From contig NZ_KI632511.1 of NCBI RefSeq assembly GCF_000504285.1, positions 2,415,372 to 2,479,371 of the forward strand: 64,000 nucleotides of DNA, read 5' to 3'. A program made the position numbers and the translations under genes. The notes under the pieces are model-generated. The model worked only from the letters and a program-made list of their open reading frames with translations, had not been told where the DNA came from and searched no databases. Source of the stretch: Actinospica robiniae DSM 44927 (GTDB taxonomy: Bacteria > Actinomycetota > Actinomycetes > Streptomycetales > Catenulisporaceae). How positions within the stretch are numbered: the stretch's first letter is position 1; each line of letters starts with the position of its first letter. Shown here piece after piece: positions 44,338-51,419 of this stretch.

Positions 44338-45462
44338 GTGCGAGTACTGGTCACCGGAGCTTTCGGGTATCTCGGCAGCGCGGTCGTCGATGCACTGATG
44401 ACCGAAGGACACGATGTGCGTGCGCTGACGAGCAGGCGCACCGAAGTGCTTCATCCCGTGTCTGTCGCGTCCCAGTCCGTCGCGTCCGCGGCCGCGTTCA
44501 CGAGGTCACCGTCCGCTGGAGCTTCGTCCGCAGGGTCCCCTTCCGCAGGGTCCGCGGCCGCTGGCTCTCCGTTCGCTGGGTCCGCGGCCACTGGCTCTCC
44601 GTTCGTCGGGTCTGCGTTCGACGGGTCTGCGTTCGACGGGTCTGCGCGCGGCACCGTGCAGGTGGTCCACGGGGATGTGCGCGATCCGGAGGCGATGCGT
44701 CGAGCTGTTAGCGACGTGGACGGCGTTTGCCACTTGGCAGCGCTCACGCGCGTGCGCGAGGCGGCTGAGCGTCTGGCCGAATACAAGGACGTCAACGAGC
44801 GGGGCACGGCGATCTTGGTTGCGGCGGCGGCCGCCGAAGCCGCGCACTCGGGACGTCCCGTCCGGTTCGTCCTGGCGTCGTCGGGGGCGGTCTACGGTGC
44901 ACCTGACGTCCAGCCGATTCCGGAGGACCTCGACTTCACCGACACGCACGAGTACGGGCTGACCAAGCGCGCGGCGGAACGCGCGGTACTCGACGCCCCC
45001 TTGGACGGGCGCTTCGGAGCCGTCGCGCTGCGAGTGTTCAACGCGGCCGGGGCATCGGTCGACGGTCGGATCGGTGACGCGGACACGATCCTGCCGAAGG
45101 CCCTTGCCGTGGCTTCGGGGTCGCAGGCACAGTTGACGGTCAACGGCGACGGCACCGCCGTGCGCGACTTCGTGCACGTCCACGATGTCGCCCGGGCGTT
45201 CGTGGCCGCTCTGGCCTACGCGCAGCCGGACAGACGGGCGGTGTTCAACGTCGGCGCGGTCGGCGCGAGCGTGCTGGACATCGTCGCTGCCGTACGTAGC
45301 GTCAGCGGCCGAGCCGTGCCCGTCGAGCATCGGCCGGCGAGCGGTGAAGTGCCGAAGCTGCTCGCGGACACTCGGCGTATCAGAACCGAACTAGGCTGGA
45401 CACCGATCTACGCCGACCTCGGCGCGATTGTCGCCGACGCATGGGCAGCGATCTCGGACTGA
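44338..45462 (+). CDS. NAD-dependent epimerase (GalE-like SDR) with a repeat-coded insertion
   Basis: The protein has 374 residues. The extended SDR fold has VLVTGAFGYLGSAVVDAL, the VQVVHGDVRDPEAM strand, LASSGAVYGAPDVQPIPEDL and the catalytic Tyr-x3-Lys in YGLTKRAAERAV. The C-terminal substrate lobe is like UDP-glucose 4-epimerase (VNGDGTAVRDFVHVHDVARA). Residues 59-103 are nine five-residue repeats ([S/A/F]-[A/V/D/T]-G-S-[A/P]) inserted between beta 2 and beta 3. Such a Gly/Ser/Ala loop may be tolerated as a flexible excursion. The GTG start at 44338 has GGGAGGTGA about 13 bases upstream. Confidence 0.85.
   Translation: MRVLVTGAFGYLGSAVVDALMTEGHDVRALTSRRTEVLHPVSVASQSVASAAAFTRSPSAGASSAGSPSAGSAAAGSPFAGSAATGSPFVGSAFDGSAFDGSARGTVQVVHGDVRDPEAMRRAVSDVDGVCHLAALTRVREAAERLAEYKDVNERGTAILVAAAAAEAAHSGRPVRFVLASSGAVYGAPDVQPIPEDLDFTDTHEYGLTKRAAERAVLDAPLDGRFGAVALRVFNAAGASVDGRIGDADTILPKALAVASGSQAQLTVNGDGTAVRDFVHVHDVARAFVAALAYAQPDRRAVFNVGAVGASVLDIVAAVRSVSGRAVPVEHRPASGEVPKLLADTRRIRTELGWTPIYADLGAIVADAWAAISD
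44512..44646 (+). repeat. nine 15-bp coding repeats in the epimerase gene
   Basis: Units such as TTCGACGGGTCTGCG, TTCGTCGGGTCTGCG and TTCGCTGGGTCCGCG follow each other without spacer; the last two are identical. The in-frame period of 15 encodes pentapeptides. Neighbouring units differ by a few bases, a sign of recent tandem duplication with drift. Confidence 0.88.
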
Positions 45463-46171
45463 GCAGCCTAGCCGTCGAGTCGTTCCGCGGCTGAGCCGCC
45501 TGGCCCTCTGGGCCGCCCAAGCGGTGGCCGGCTCAGCCGCGCAGGCCTAGGCTGCTGAGCGACTCGACCGGCGGGCGGCCCAGCCGGATAGGCAGCTCGG
45601 CTGCTGAGCGGCTCGACCGGCGGGCGGCCCAACCGGGTAGGCAGCTCGGCTACTGAGCGGCTCGACCGGCGGGCGGCCCAACCGGGTAGGCAGCTCGGCT
45701 ACTGAGCGGCTCGACCGGTGGCCGGCTCGACCGGGTAGGCAGCTCGGCTACTGAGCGACTCGACCGGCGGGCGGCCCAACCGGATAGGCAGCTCGGCTAC
45801 TGAGCGACTCGACCGGTGGACGGCCCAGCCGGATAGGCAGCTCGGCTACTGAGCGACTCGACCGGCGGGCGGCCCAACCGGATAGGCAGCTCGGCTACTG
45901 AGCGACTCGACCGGCGGGCGGCCCAACCGGGTAGGCAGCTCGGCTACTGAGCGGCTCGACCGGTGGCCGGCTCGACCGGTGCACGGCGGGCAGGCAGCTC
46001 GGTTGCGGAGGGCTCGGCTGGTGGGAGCTCCACTGCTGAACGGCTTGGCCGCTGGGCCGTTGGGCGGTTTGGCTGCTAGACCGCACAGCGCGGGGCTCGC
46101 CGTACGGGCCTCTAAAAAACTGAAGATCCCCAGACCGACAGTTGGGCCGGCAGGTGCTGGCGGCGCCTAGA
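45463..46171. other. 709-bp noncoding gap carrying the 49-bp repeat array
   Basis: Between the epimerase gene and the end of the convergent PPOX gene. It contains a GC-rich imperfect hairpin region (45480-45540) before the array, the array itself (45550-46000), and after it about 100 bp of related GGCTTGGCCGCTGGGCC-type sequence, then a TCTAAAAAACTGAAG stretch (46111-46126) that could serve as a terminator tail. No protein-like frame was found. Confidence 0.7.
45550..46000. repeat. array of eight 49-bp tandem repeats plus a degenerate ninth
   Basis: Units begin with GGCT(A/G)CTGAGCG at 45550, 45599, 45648, 45697, 45746, 45795, 45844 and 45893, exactly 49 bp apart; a degenerate ninth starts at 45942. 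Divergence between units is small and concentrated at a few positions (GACTC/GGCTC, GGATAGG/GGGTAGG). Unit four is shorter in identity (GTGGCCGGCTCG), as is unit nine. Within a unit, GAGC...GCTC and CCGG...CCGG are inverted repeats sharing one centre, so each unit may fold into a hairpin. The period is not a multiple of three, so it is noncoding. Confidence 0.95.
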
Positions 46172-46672
46172 TCAGGCGTGTCCGCCGAGTTCGTCCCTCT
46201 GCCGGATCAGCTCCTCCACGGCGCTGGGCAAGGTCGTCTCGAAGTCGATCAGCTTCGCCCAGCCCGGAGTCACCACGATCCGCACCATGCCGTCATAGAG
46301 CGAGTGAACCTCGGCTTCCCAGGCTGTGCGCTGCTCCGGTGTCATCATCGAAACGCCGTTCGTCGCGAGGAACTCATCCGGGATGCCCGCGACGACGTCG
46401 AGCTCTGCCTGACCGCGGATGAGCAGGATTTTCGGCGGATACGCGTCCGTGTCGATCGTCAGGGCGACTGTCGGGTTCTGGCGCAGAGCCTTGAGCTTCG
46501 GCGCGTTTTTCGCCGTGCACATGACAATCTCCGTGCCGTTCCAGGTGAACCCCATCGGGATGGCGCGGGGCGTGCCGTCCTTCGCGACGTAGGCCAGGCG
46601 CGTCAGCGGACGAGCGAGGAGTTCCTGACTGAGAGGACGCTTCAAGACGTCGGCGATGTCGCTCGGCTTCAC
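46172..46672 (-). CDS. PNPOx-like split-barrel flavoprotein
   Basis: About 166 residues from GTG 46672, with GAGG about nine bases upstream; an open frame continues 20 codons further. The split barrel is indicated by LARPLTRLAYVAKDGTPRAI, PMGFTWNGTEIVMCTAKNAP and LKALRQNPTVALTIDTDAYP. The motif pattern is the pyridoxamine oxidase-related F420/FMN family. The substrate is unknown. It stands alone, flanked by the 49-bp array on one side and a possible small gene on the other. Confidence 0.85.
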   Translation of the reverse strand: MKPSDIADVLKRPLSQELLARPLTRLAYVAKDGTPRAIPMGFTWNGTEIVMCTAKNAPKLKALRQNPTVALTIDTDAYPPKILLIRGQAELDVVAGIPDEFLATNGVSMMTPEQRTAWEAEVHSLYDGMVRIVVTPGWAKLIDFETTLPSAVEELIRQRDELGGHA

Positions 46673-46827
46673 GGGAGGCGCCTCTTCCGATAGGCGTTCA
46701 TCAGTGCACCTCAGCCTAGAGCTCAGGCCCACTCATGCACGTCAGCGACACCCTCAAGCACCACCACCTAGCCATAGATCACACAGGCTAGCGGCATGTG
46801 ATGGCCGTCACGCGTCACCGATTCGGC

Positions 46828-47331
46828 CTATCGACGCCGACCCTTTCCGCGCGCCCAGATCCGGGACATGCTGGGCCATCCCATTCCCGCGAACGGGACG
46901 CCCGTCCACCGACCCCGTCCCTTCGACCACCGCGAACGCGGGACCGGGCCGTTGGCCTGCGGCGGGACGAAGTTGCGTCGTGGCAGAACGGTCAGCACGC
47001 GGTCCAGGTCCACTGCGAACCCGGCCGGCTCGTTGAGCCCGGGACCCGCGCCGATCCAGGCCGTCACCACCGCCGGGCAAGGCGGCGGCGCCGTGGCCGG
47101 TCCATGGGGAGATGGCGACGAGACGTTGGGGAGCTTCCCCTTGTCTGGCGCGGTTCCAGCGTGCGAGAGCGCCTTGACGCCCGGCACCGCGCCCATCCTG
47201 AACGCCGCGCCTGCCGACGCGGCCTTCATCCCGACTACCGCCCCGCGAGACGGAGTCTTCGCCGACGCAGCCGTCGCCGGCCACGGCTCGACCTCGGCTC
47301 GCCCGCTCGTCGCCCTTATCAGGGTGCTCAT
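46828..47331 (-). CDS. possible hypothetical protein
   Basis: A frame of 167 codons from ATG 47331 (MSTLIRATSGRAEVEPWPAT). TACCGT ends seven bases before this ATG on the same strand, matching the leaderless promoters in the window. Third-position GC is high but lower than in typical neighbours. The sequence is Ala/Pro/Gly-rich in the first half, then VVTAWIGAGPGLNEPAGFAV and VDLDRVLTVLPRRNFVPPQA look protein-like. No family is recognised, and the basic C-terminus (RIWARGKGRRR) is unusual. Overlapping + strand frames are also open here, so it could be noncoding. Confidence 0.4.
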   Translation of the reverse strand: MSTLIRATSGRAEVEPWPATAASAKTPSRGAVVGMKAASAGAAFRMGAVPGVKALSHAGTAPDKGKLPNVSSPSPHGPATAPPPCPAVVTAWIGAGPGLNEPAGFAVDLDRVLTVLPRRNFVPPQANGPVPRSRWSKGRGRWTGVPFAGMGWPSMSRIWARGKGRRR

Positions 47332-47752
47332 GGTTACCACGGTATCGCGCGCCGCCCTCGAGTGCTCGGCAATTTCACGTACAAGAACGGGGAACCGAAG
47401 CAGGCCCGGCGCACGAAGGCCCGACCGCCTCAACCACAGGAGAAATCACACGGCACGACAGGCTCGACCGCTGTGGATGAAAAGCCGTGATGGCGAGCCC
47501 GACCGGTCCGATCCAAGGGCCAAACCCGCGCGCCCGACCGTTCCGGATGGAAGAGCCAACCTGGCTCTCGCAACCGTCCCGACCATCCCGATTGAAGAGC
47601 CAAAGTTGCGCGCCAGATCACCCGATCGAAGAGACAAGCCGACCCGACCGACCACCCGATCAAACGGGCAGGCCGACGCGCTCGACCTCGCTGCCGAGAG
47701 TTCTGCGGCGCAACCGTCCCGCCGCCACGCCTGGTCGACCTATCCCCATCCG
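47332..47752. repeat. 421-bp gap with a degenerate CCCGATTGAAGAGCCAA-type repeat
   Basis: Between the hypothetical ORF and the end of dnaE2. From about 47500 to 47680 a motif resembling CCCGATTGAAGAGCCAAAG recurs four or five times with irregular 35-50-bp spacing (for example near 47510, 47542, 47588, 47622 and 47666), with GCGCGCCCGACC fragments between. It is more decayed than the 49-bp array. No gene, terminator or promoter is clear in the rest of the gap. Confidence 0.5.
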
Positions 47753-50700
47753 TCACCGGAAGTCGCGGCCGCGCATGTTCGAGGGCTGCGCGGCGACGCG
47801 GAGGGGCTCGAGGCGGCCGGCGACGATGTTGATCGCGCCCGCGCCGTGGTCGGAGCGTTCGAGGTGGCCGATGATCCGCAGGGCTCCGTGGTTGAGCGCC
47901 ACCTTCTTCTGGTCCTCCCACACGGTCGGGGAGCACACGATGTTCGCCAGGCCCGTCCCGTCCTCCAGGGACAGGAAGCACACGCCGCCGGCGGTCGGGG
48001 GGCGCTGGCGGTGGGTGACGATGCCGGCGATGCGGACCAGGTGGTGGTTCGGGACGTCGGCCAGGTCGGCGATGGACACGTGGCCGGTGGCCTTCAGTCG
48101 CTCGCGTACGTGGGCGATCGGGTGCGAGTCGGGGGACGCGCCGGCGGCCCAGAGGTCCGCGAAGGTCTGCTCGACGACGGTCATCTCCGGCAGCTTCGGC
48201 ACCGATTCGGCTCCGGCTGTGCCCGGCAGGTGGCCGGCGTGGGTACCGGCGAGCGCTCCCGCTTGCCACAGCGCTTCGCGGCGGGTGAGGCCGAAGCAGG
48301 CGAACGCGCCGGCCGTCGCCAGTGCTTCGAGCACGGCTTTGGGCAGGTCGGTGCGGCGGACGAAGTCCTCAAGGTCGACGAACGGCCGGGCTTCTCGCTC
48401 AGCCGCCACGCACTCCGCACCCAACCGCTCGGTGGAGCGAGGTGGCTGGGAATCCTGCACGGCCGCCGAGCGCTCCGCACCCAACCGCTCGGTGGAGCGA
48501 GATGGGTGGGAATCCTGCACGGCCGCCGAGCGCTCCGCCGCCGAACTCTGCCCCGCTGCGCCGCCAACGGCGCGAGGCGGTTGCGCTTCGGACTCCGCCC
48601 CATCCCGCTCCGCCACCACGCGCTCGGCGGCGGATTGGCCGAGGGCGCGGACGGAGGCGAGGCCGAGGCGGATCGCGGGCTGGGGGTGGGCCGAGGCGTA
48701 GGGGTGGGTTGGGCGGTAGGGGCCGGCGGCGGGGGTCAGGGTTGCCTGGGCGGCTGAGGCGTTCACGTCGGGGCCTAGGACGGTCACGCCGTGGCGGCGG
48801 GCGTCGCCGATCAGGGTGGCGGGGCTGTAGAAGCCCATCGGCTGGTTGCGCAGCAGGGCTGCGGTGAACGCGGCTGGATAGTGCCTCTTGAGATACGAGC
48901 TCGCATACACCAGGTACGCGAACGAGATCGAGTGCGACTCCGGGAATCCGTATGAGGAGAACGCCTCGAGCTTCGCGTAGATGTCCTCGGCCAGTTCCCC
49001 GGCGATGCCCTTGGCCGCCATGCCCGACATCAACTGGCTCTTGAGCGCCAGCATCCGCTCGGTTGACCGCTTGGCGCCCATGGCGCGGCGCAGCTGGTCC
49101 GCTTGGGCGGGGGCGAAGCCGGCGGCGGCGACCGCCATCTGCATCACCTGCTCCTGGAACAGCGGCACGCCGAGGGTCCGGCGGAGCGGCTCCTCGAGCA
49201 GCGGGTGCGGTGCCTCGGCCTTTTCCATGCCCGCGCGCCTGCGCATGTACGGGTGGACCGCGCCGCCCTGCACCGGGCCTGGCCGGATCAGCGCGATCTC
49301 GACGACGAGGTCGTAGAACTCTCTGGGCTTCAGCCTCGGGAGCGTCGCCATCTGGGCGCGCGACTCGACTTGGAAGACGCCGATGGAGTCGGCGGCGCAC
49401 AGCATGTCGTAGACCTCGGGGTCCTCAGTCGGGATCCGGCCGAGCGTCATGTCGACGCCGTGGTGCTCGCGCACCAGGTCGAAGGCGTCGTGCAGGGCGC
49501 CGAGCATGCCGAGGCCGAGCAGGTCGAACTTGACCAGGCCGCCGTCGGCGCAGTCGTCTTTGTCCCACTGCACCACCGAGCGGTTCTCCATCCGGGCCCA
49601 CTCGGTCGGGCAGACCTCGGCCACCGGACGGTCGCACAGCACCATGCCGCCGGAGTGGATGCCGAGGTGTCGCGGCAGGCCGTGCAGGCCGGTGGCCAGT
49701 GCGAGTACGTCTGCTGGGATGCCGCTCTCGTCCAGGTCGGCGGCGCCTGTGTATGGGCCGATCGCGCGGGACCACGCGTCCTGCGCGCCGGACGGGTAGC
49801 CGAGCACGCGGGCCGCGTCGCGCACTGCCATCTTGCTTCGGTACGTGATGACGTTGGCCACCTGCGCGGCGTGGGTGCGACCGTAGGCGCGGTAGACGTG
49901 CTGGATCACCTCTTCGCGTCGGCTGGACTCGATGTCGAGGTCGATGTCCGGATAGCCTTCGCGCTCGGGGCTGAGGAAGCGTTCGAACACGAGCTTGAAG
50001 GCCACCGGGTCGACCGCGGTGATTCCGAGCGCGTAGCAAACTGCTGAGTTAGCTGCGGAACCGCGCCCCTGGGCCAGAATCCCGTTGTCCCGGCAGTATG
50101 CGGAGATGCCCTGCACGATCAGGAAGTAGCCCGCGAAGTCGTATTTGGCGATGACGCCGAGCTCGTAGTCCAGCTGCCGGTAGGCGTCGGGGCGTTCGCG
50201 CCGGGTGCCGTAGCGGTCGCGGGCGCCGTCCATCACCAGCTGGCGCAGCCAGGAGAATTCGTCTTCGAAGCCGTCAGGCACCGGGTAGTCCGGCAGGGAC
50301 GGAGCGACGGCGGCGAAGTCGAACGTGCATTGGGCGGCCAGATCCACCGTCCGCGTGAGGATTCCGGGGAAGCGGGCGAAGCGCTCGGCCATCTCCTCGC
50401 CGGTGCGCAGATGGGAGGTCGGGCCGGGCGGGAGCCAGCCGTCGATCTCCTCCAGGGTGCGCCGGGCGCGCAACGCGGCGAGCGCGCAGGCGGTGGGAAA
50501 GTCCTTGGGCGCTGCGTAGTGCACCTGGTTGGTGACGACCGTCAGGGCCCTGTGACGGGACGCGAGTTCCGCCAGCGCGTCGTTGCGGGCGTCGTCCTCG
50601 GGCAGGTCGTGGTCGACCAGCTCGACCGCGACGTTGTCCCGGCCGAACAGCGCGCGCAGCCGGTCGAGCTCGCGGGAGGCAGCCTCCGGGCCGCCTCGGT

Positions 50701-51346
50701 CCATGGCTCGGGGAACCAGCCCTTTGCGACAGCCGGTGAGCACGGTCCAGCGTCCGTCTGCGCGGGCGGCGAGGTCTTCGAGGTCGTAGACGGCGCGGCC
50801 CTTGCCGTCGCCGCGCAGTCGGGCGTCGCCGATTGCCCGGGACAGGGCCCGGTATCCGTCCGGGTCGCGGGCAAGCAGCAGTAGGTGCGCGCCGGGCGGG
50901 TCTGGCACGCCGGTGCGCTCGGCCCGGTCGGCGGCCAGGGAGAGTTCGGCCCCGAACACGGTGCCCAAGCCGGTGCCTTTGGCGGCCTGGGCCAGTTGGA
51001 CCGCGCCGTAGAGCCCGTCGTGGTCGGTGATCGCGAGAGCGGTCAGGCCGAGCCGCACGGCCTCGGCGACCATCTCGCGCGGCGAAGATGCGCCGTCGAG
51101 GAAGCTGTAGGCGGAGTGCGCGTGTAGTTCGGCGTAGGGGACGACGGAATCAGGGGTCGGATGCAGCGAGGACGGACGCGGGGGCGGAGCAAGGCGCACA
51201 GGGGCAAGCGGCGGGTCGTCGCCTGCAGGCGGGTCCGAGGGGTCCGGCGCGTCCGATACGTCGGTGAGTTCGAGGTCGCCGTGCCGGGTCCAGGACAGGG
51301 CGCGATTGAGCTCTCGCCAGGGCATCAGGGGATTGTTGAAGCTCAT
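47753..51346 (-). CDS. dnaE2: error-prone DNA polymerase III alpha-type subunit
   Basis: About 1197 residues from ATG 51346. The PHP domain has ELHAHSAYSFLDGASSPREM at residues 73-92. The polymerase core has the catalytic PDIDLDIESSRREEV and GRGSAANSAVCYALGITAVD. LGIHSGGMVLCDRPVAEVCP and FQEQVMQMAVAAAGF follow, and an OB fold near the end (VSIADLADVPNHHLVRIAGI). DnaE2 extends past lesions with ImuB. A duplicated 20-residue unit interrupts the HhH-containing part (residues about 936-975). GAGG precedes the start. It is the last gene of imuA'-imuB-dnaE2, and an SOS-like site lies in the intergenic gap. Confidence 0.95.
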   Translation of the reverse strand: MSFNNPLMPWRELNRALSWTRHGDLELTDVSDAPDPSDPPAGDDPPLAPVRLAPPPRPSSLHPTPDSVVPYAELHAHSAYSFLDGASSPREMVAEAVRLGLTALAITDHDGLYGAVQLAQAAKGTGLGTVFGAELSLAADRAERTGVPDPPGAHLLLLARDPDGYRALSRAIGDARLRGDGKGRAVYDLEDLAARADGRWTVLTGCRKGLVPRAMDRGGPEAASRELDRLRALFGRDNVAVELVDHDLPEDDARNDALAELASRHRALTVVTNQVHYAAPKDFPTACALAALRARRTLEEIDGWLPPGPTSHLRTGEEMAERFARFPGILTRTVDLAAQCTFDFAAVAPSLPDYPVPDGFEDEFSWLRQLVMDGARDRYGTRRERPDAYRQLDYELGVIAKYDFAGYFLIVQGISAYCRDNGILAQGRGSAANSAVCYALGITAVDPVAFKLVFERFLSPEREGYPDIDLDIESSRREEVIQHVYRAYGRTHAAQVANVITYRSKMAVRDAARVLGYPSGAQDAWSRAIGPYTGAADLDESGIPADVLALATGLHGLPRHLGIHSGGMVLCDRPVAEVCPTEWARMENRSVVQWDKDDCADGGLVKFDLLGLGMLGALHDAFDLVREHHGVDMTLGRIPTEDPEVYDMLCAADSIGVFQVESRAQMATLPRLKPREFYDLVVEIALIRPGPVQGGAVHPYMRRRAGMEKAEAPHPLLEEPLRRTLGVPLFQEQVMQMAVAAAGFAPAQADQLRRAMGAKRSTERMLALKSQLMSGMAAKGIAGELAEDIYAKLEAFSSYGFPESHSISFAYLVYASSYLKRHYPAAFTAALLRNQPMGFYSPATLIGDARRHGVTVLGPDVNASAAQATLTPAAGPYRPTHPYASAHPQPAIRLGLASVRALGQSAAERVVAERDGAESEAQPPRAVGGAAGQSSAAERSAAVQDSHPSRSTERLGAERSAAVQDSQPPRSTERLGAECVAAEREARPFVDLEDFVRRTDLPKAVLEALATAGAFACFGLTRREALWQAGALAGTHAGHLPGTAGAESVPKLPEMTVVEQTFADLWAAGASPDSHPIAHVRERLKATGHVSIADLADVPNHHLVRIAGIVTHRQRPPTAGGVCFLSLEDGTGLANIVCSPTVWEDQKKVALNHGALRIIGHLERSDHGAGAINIVAGRLEPLRVAAQPSNMRGRDFR
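48421..48540 (-). repeat. 60-bp tandem duplication in dnaE2
   Basis: Two adjacent 60-bp copies (48421-48480 and 48481-48540) differ at only four positions. They encode the repeated ERSAAVQDS(H/Q)P(S/P)RSTERLGA segment. A shorter related piece follows at the 48410 side. The duplication is in frame and gives a charged loop of about 40-60 residues absent from the family consensus. Confidence 0.9.
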
Positions 51347-51393
51347 GCCGCAGCCTCGCCGACGATAGGCGGGCGGATGCATGAACTCAATGT

Positions 51394-51406
51394 GCTCATT
51401 TGTTCG
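51394..51406. promoter_or_regulatory. SOS-box-like site upstream of dnaE2
   Basis: On the minus strand it reads CGAACAAATGAGC, 47 bp before the dnaE2 ATG and just after the imuB stop. The same 13-mer occurs at the start of imuA' in the opposite orientation. It resembles the actinobacterial LexA box CGAAC-N4-GTTCG with a degenerate right half. A TTGAGT-N17-TATCGT promoter could start just downstream of it. Confidence 0.5.
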
Positions 51407-51419
51407 CCAACAAGCTCGT

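Noticed and set aside
45550-46000. CRISPR array
   Set aside because: The 49-bp units are contiguous tandem copies with no unique spacers and no cas genes are near.
46868-48757. A 629-codon + strand frame across the repeat field and the end of dnaE2
   Set aside because: The second half is antisense to dnaE2 and the first half is low-complexity; no start signal or domain.
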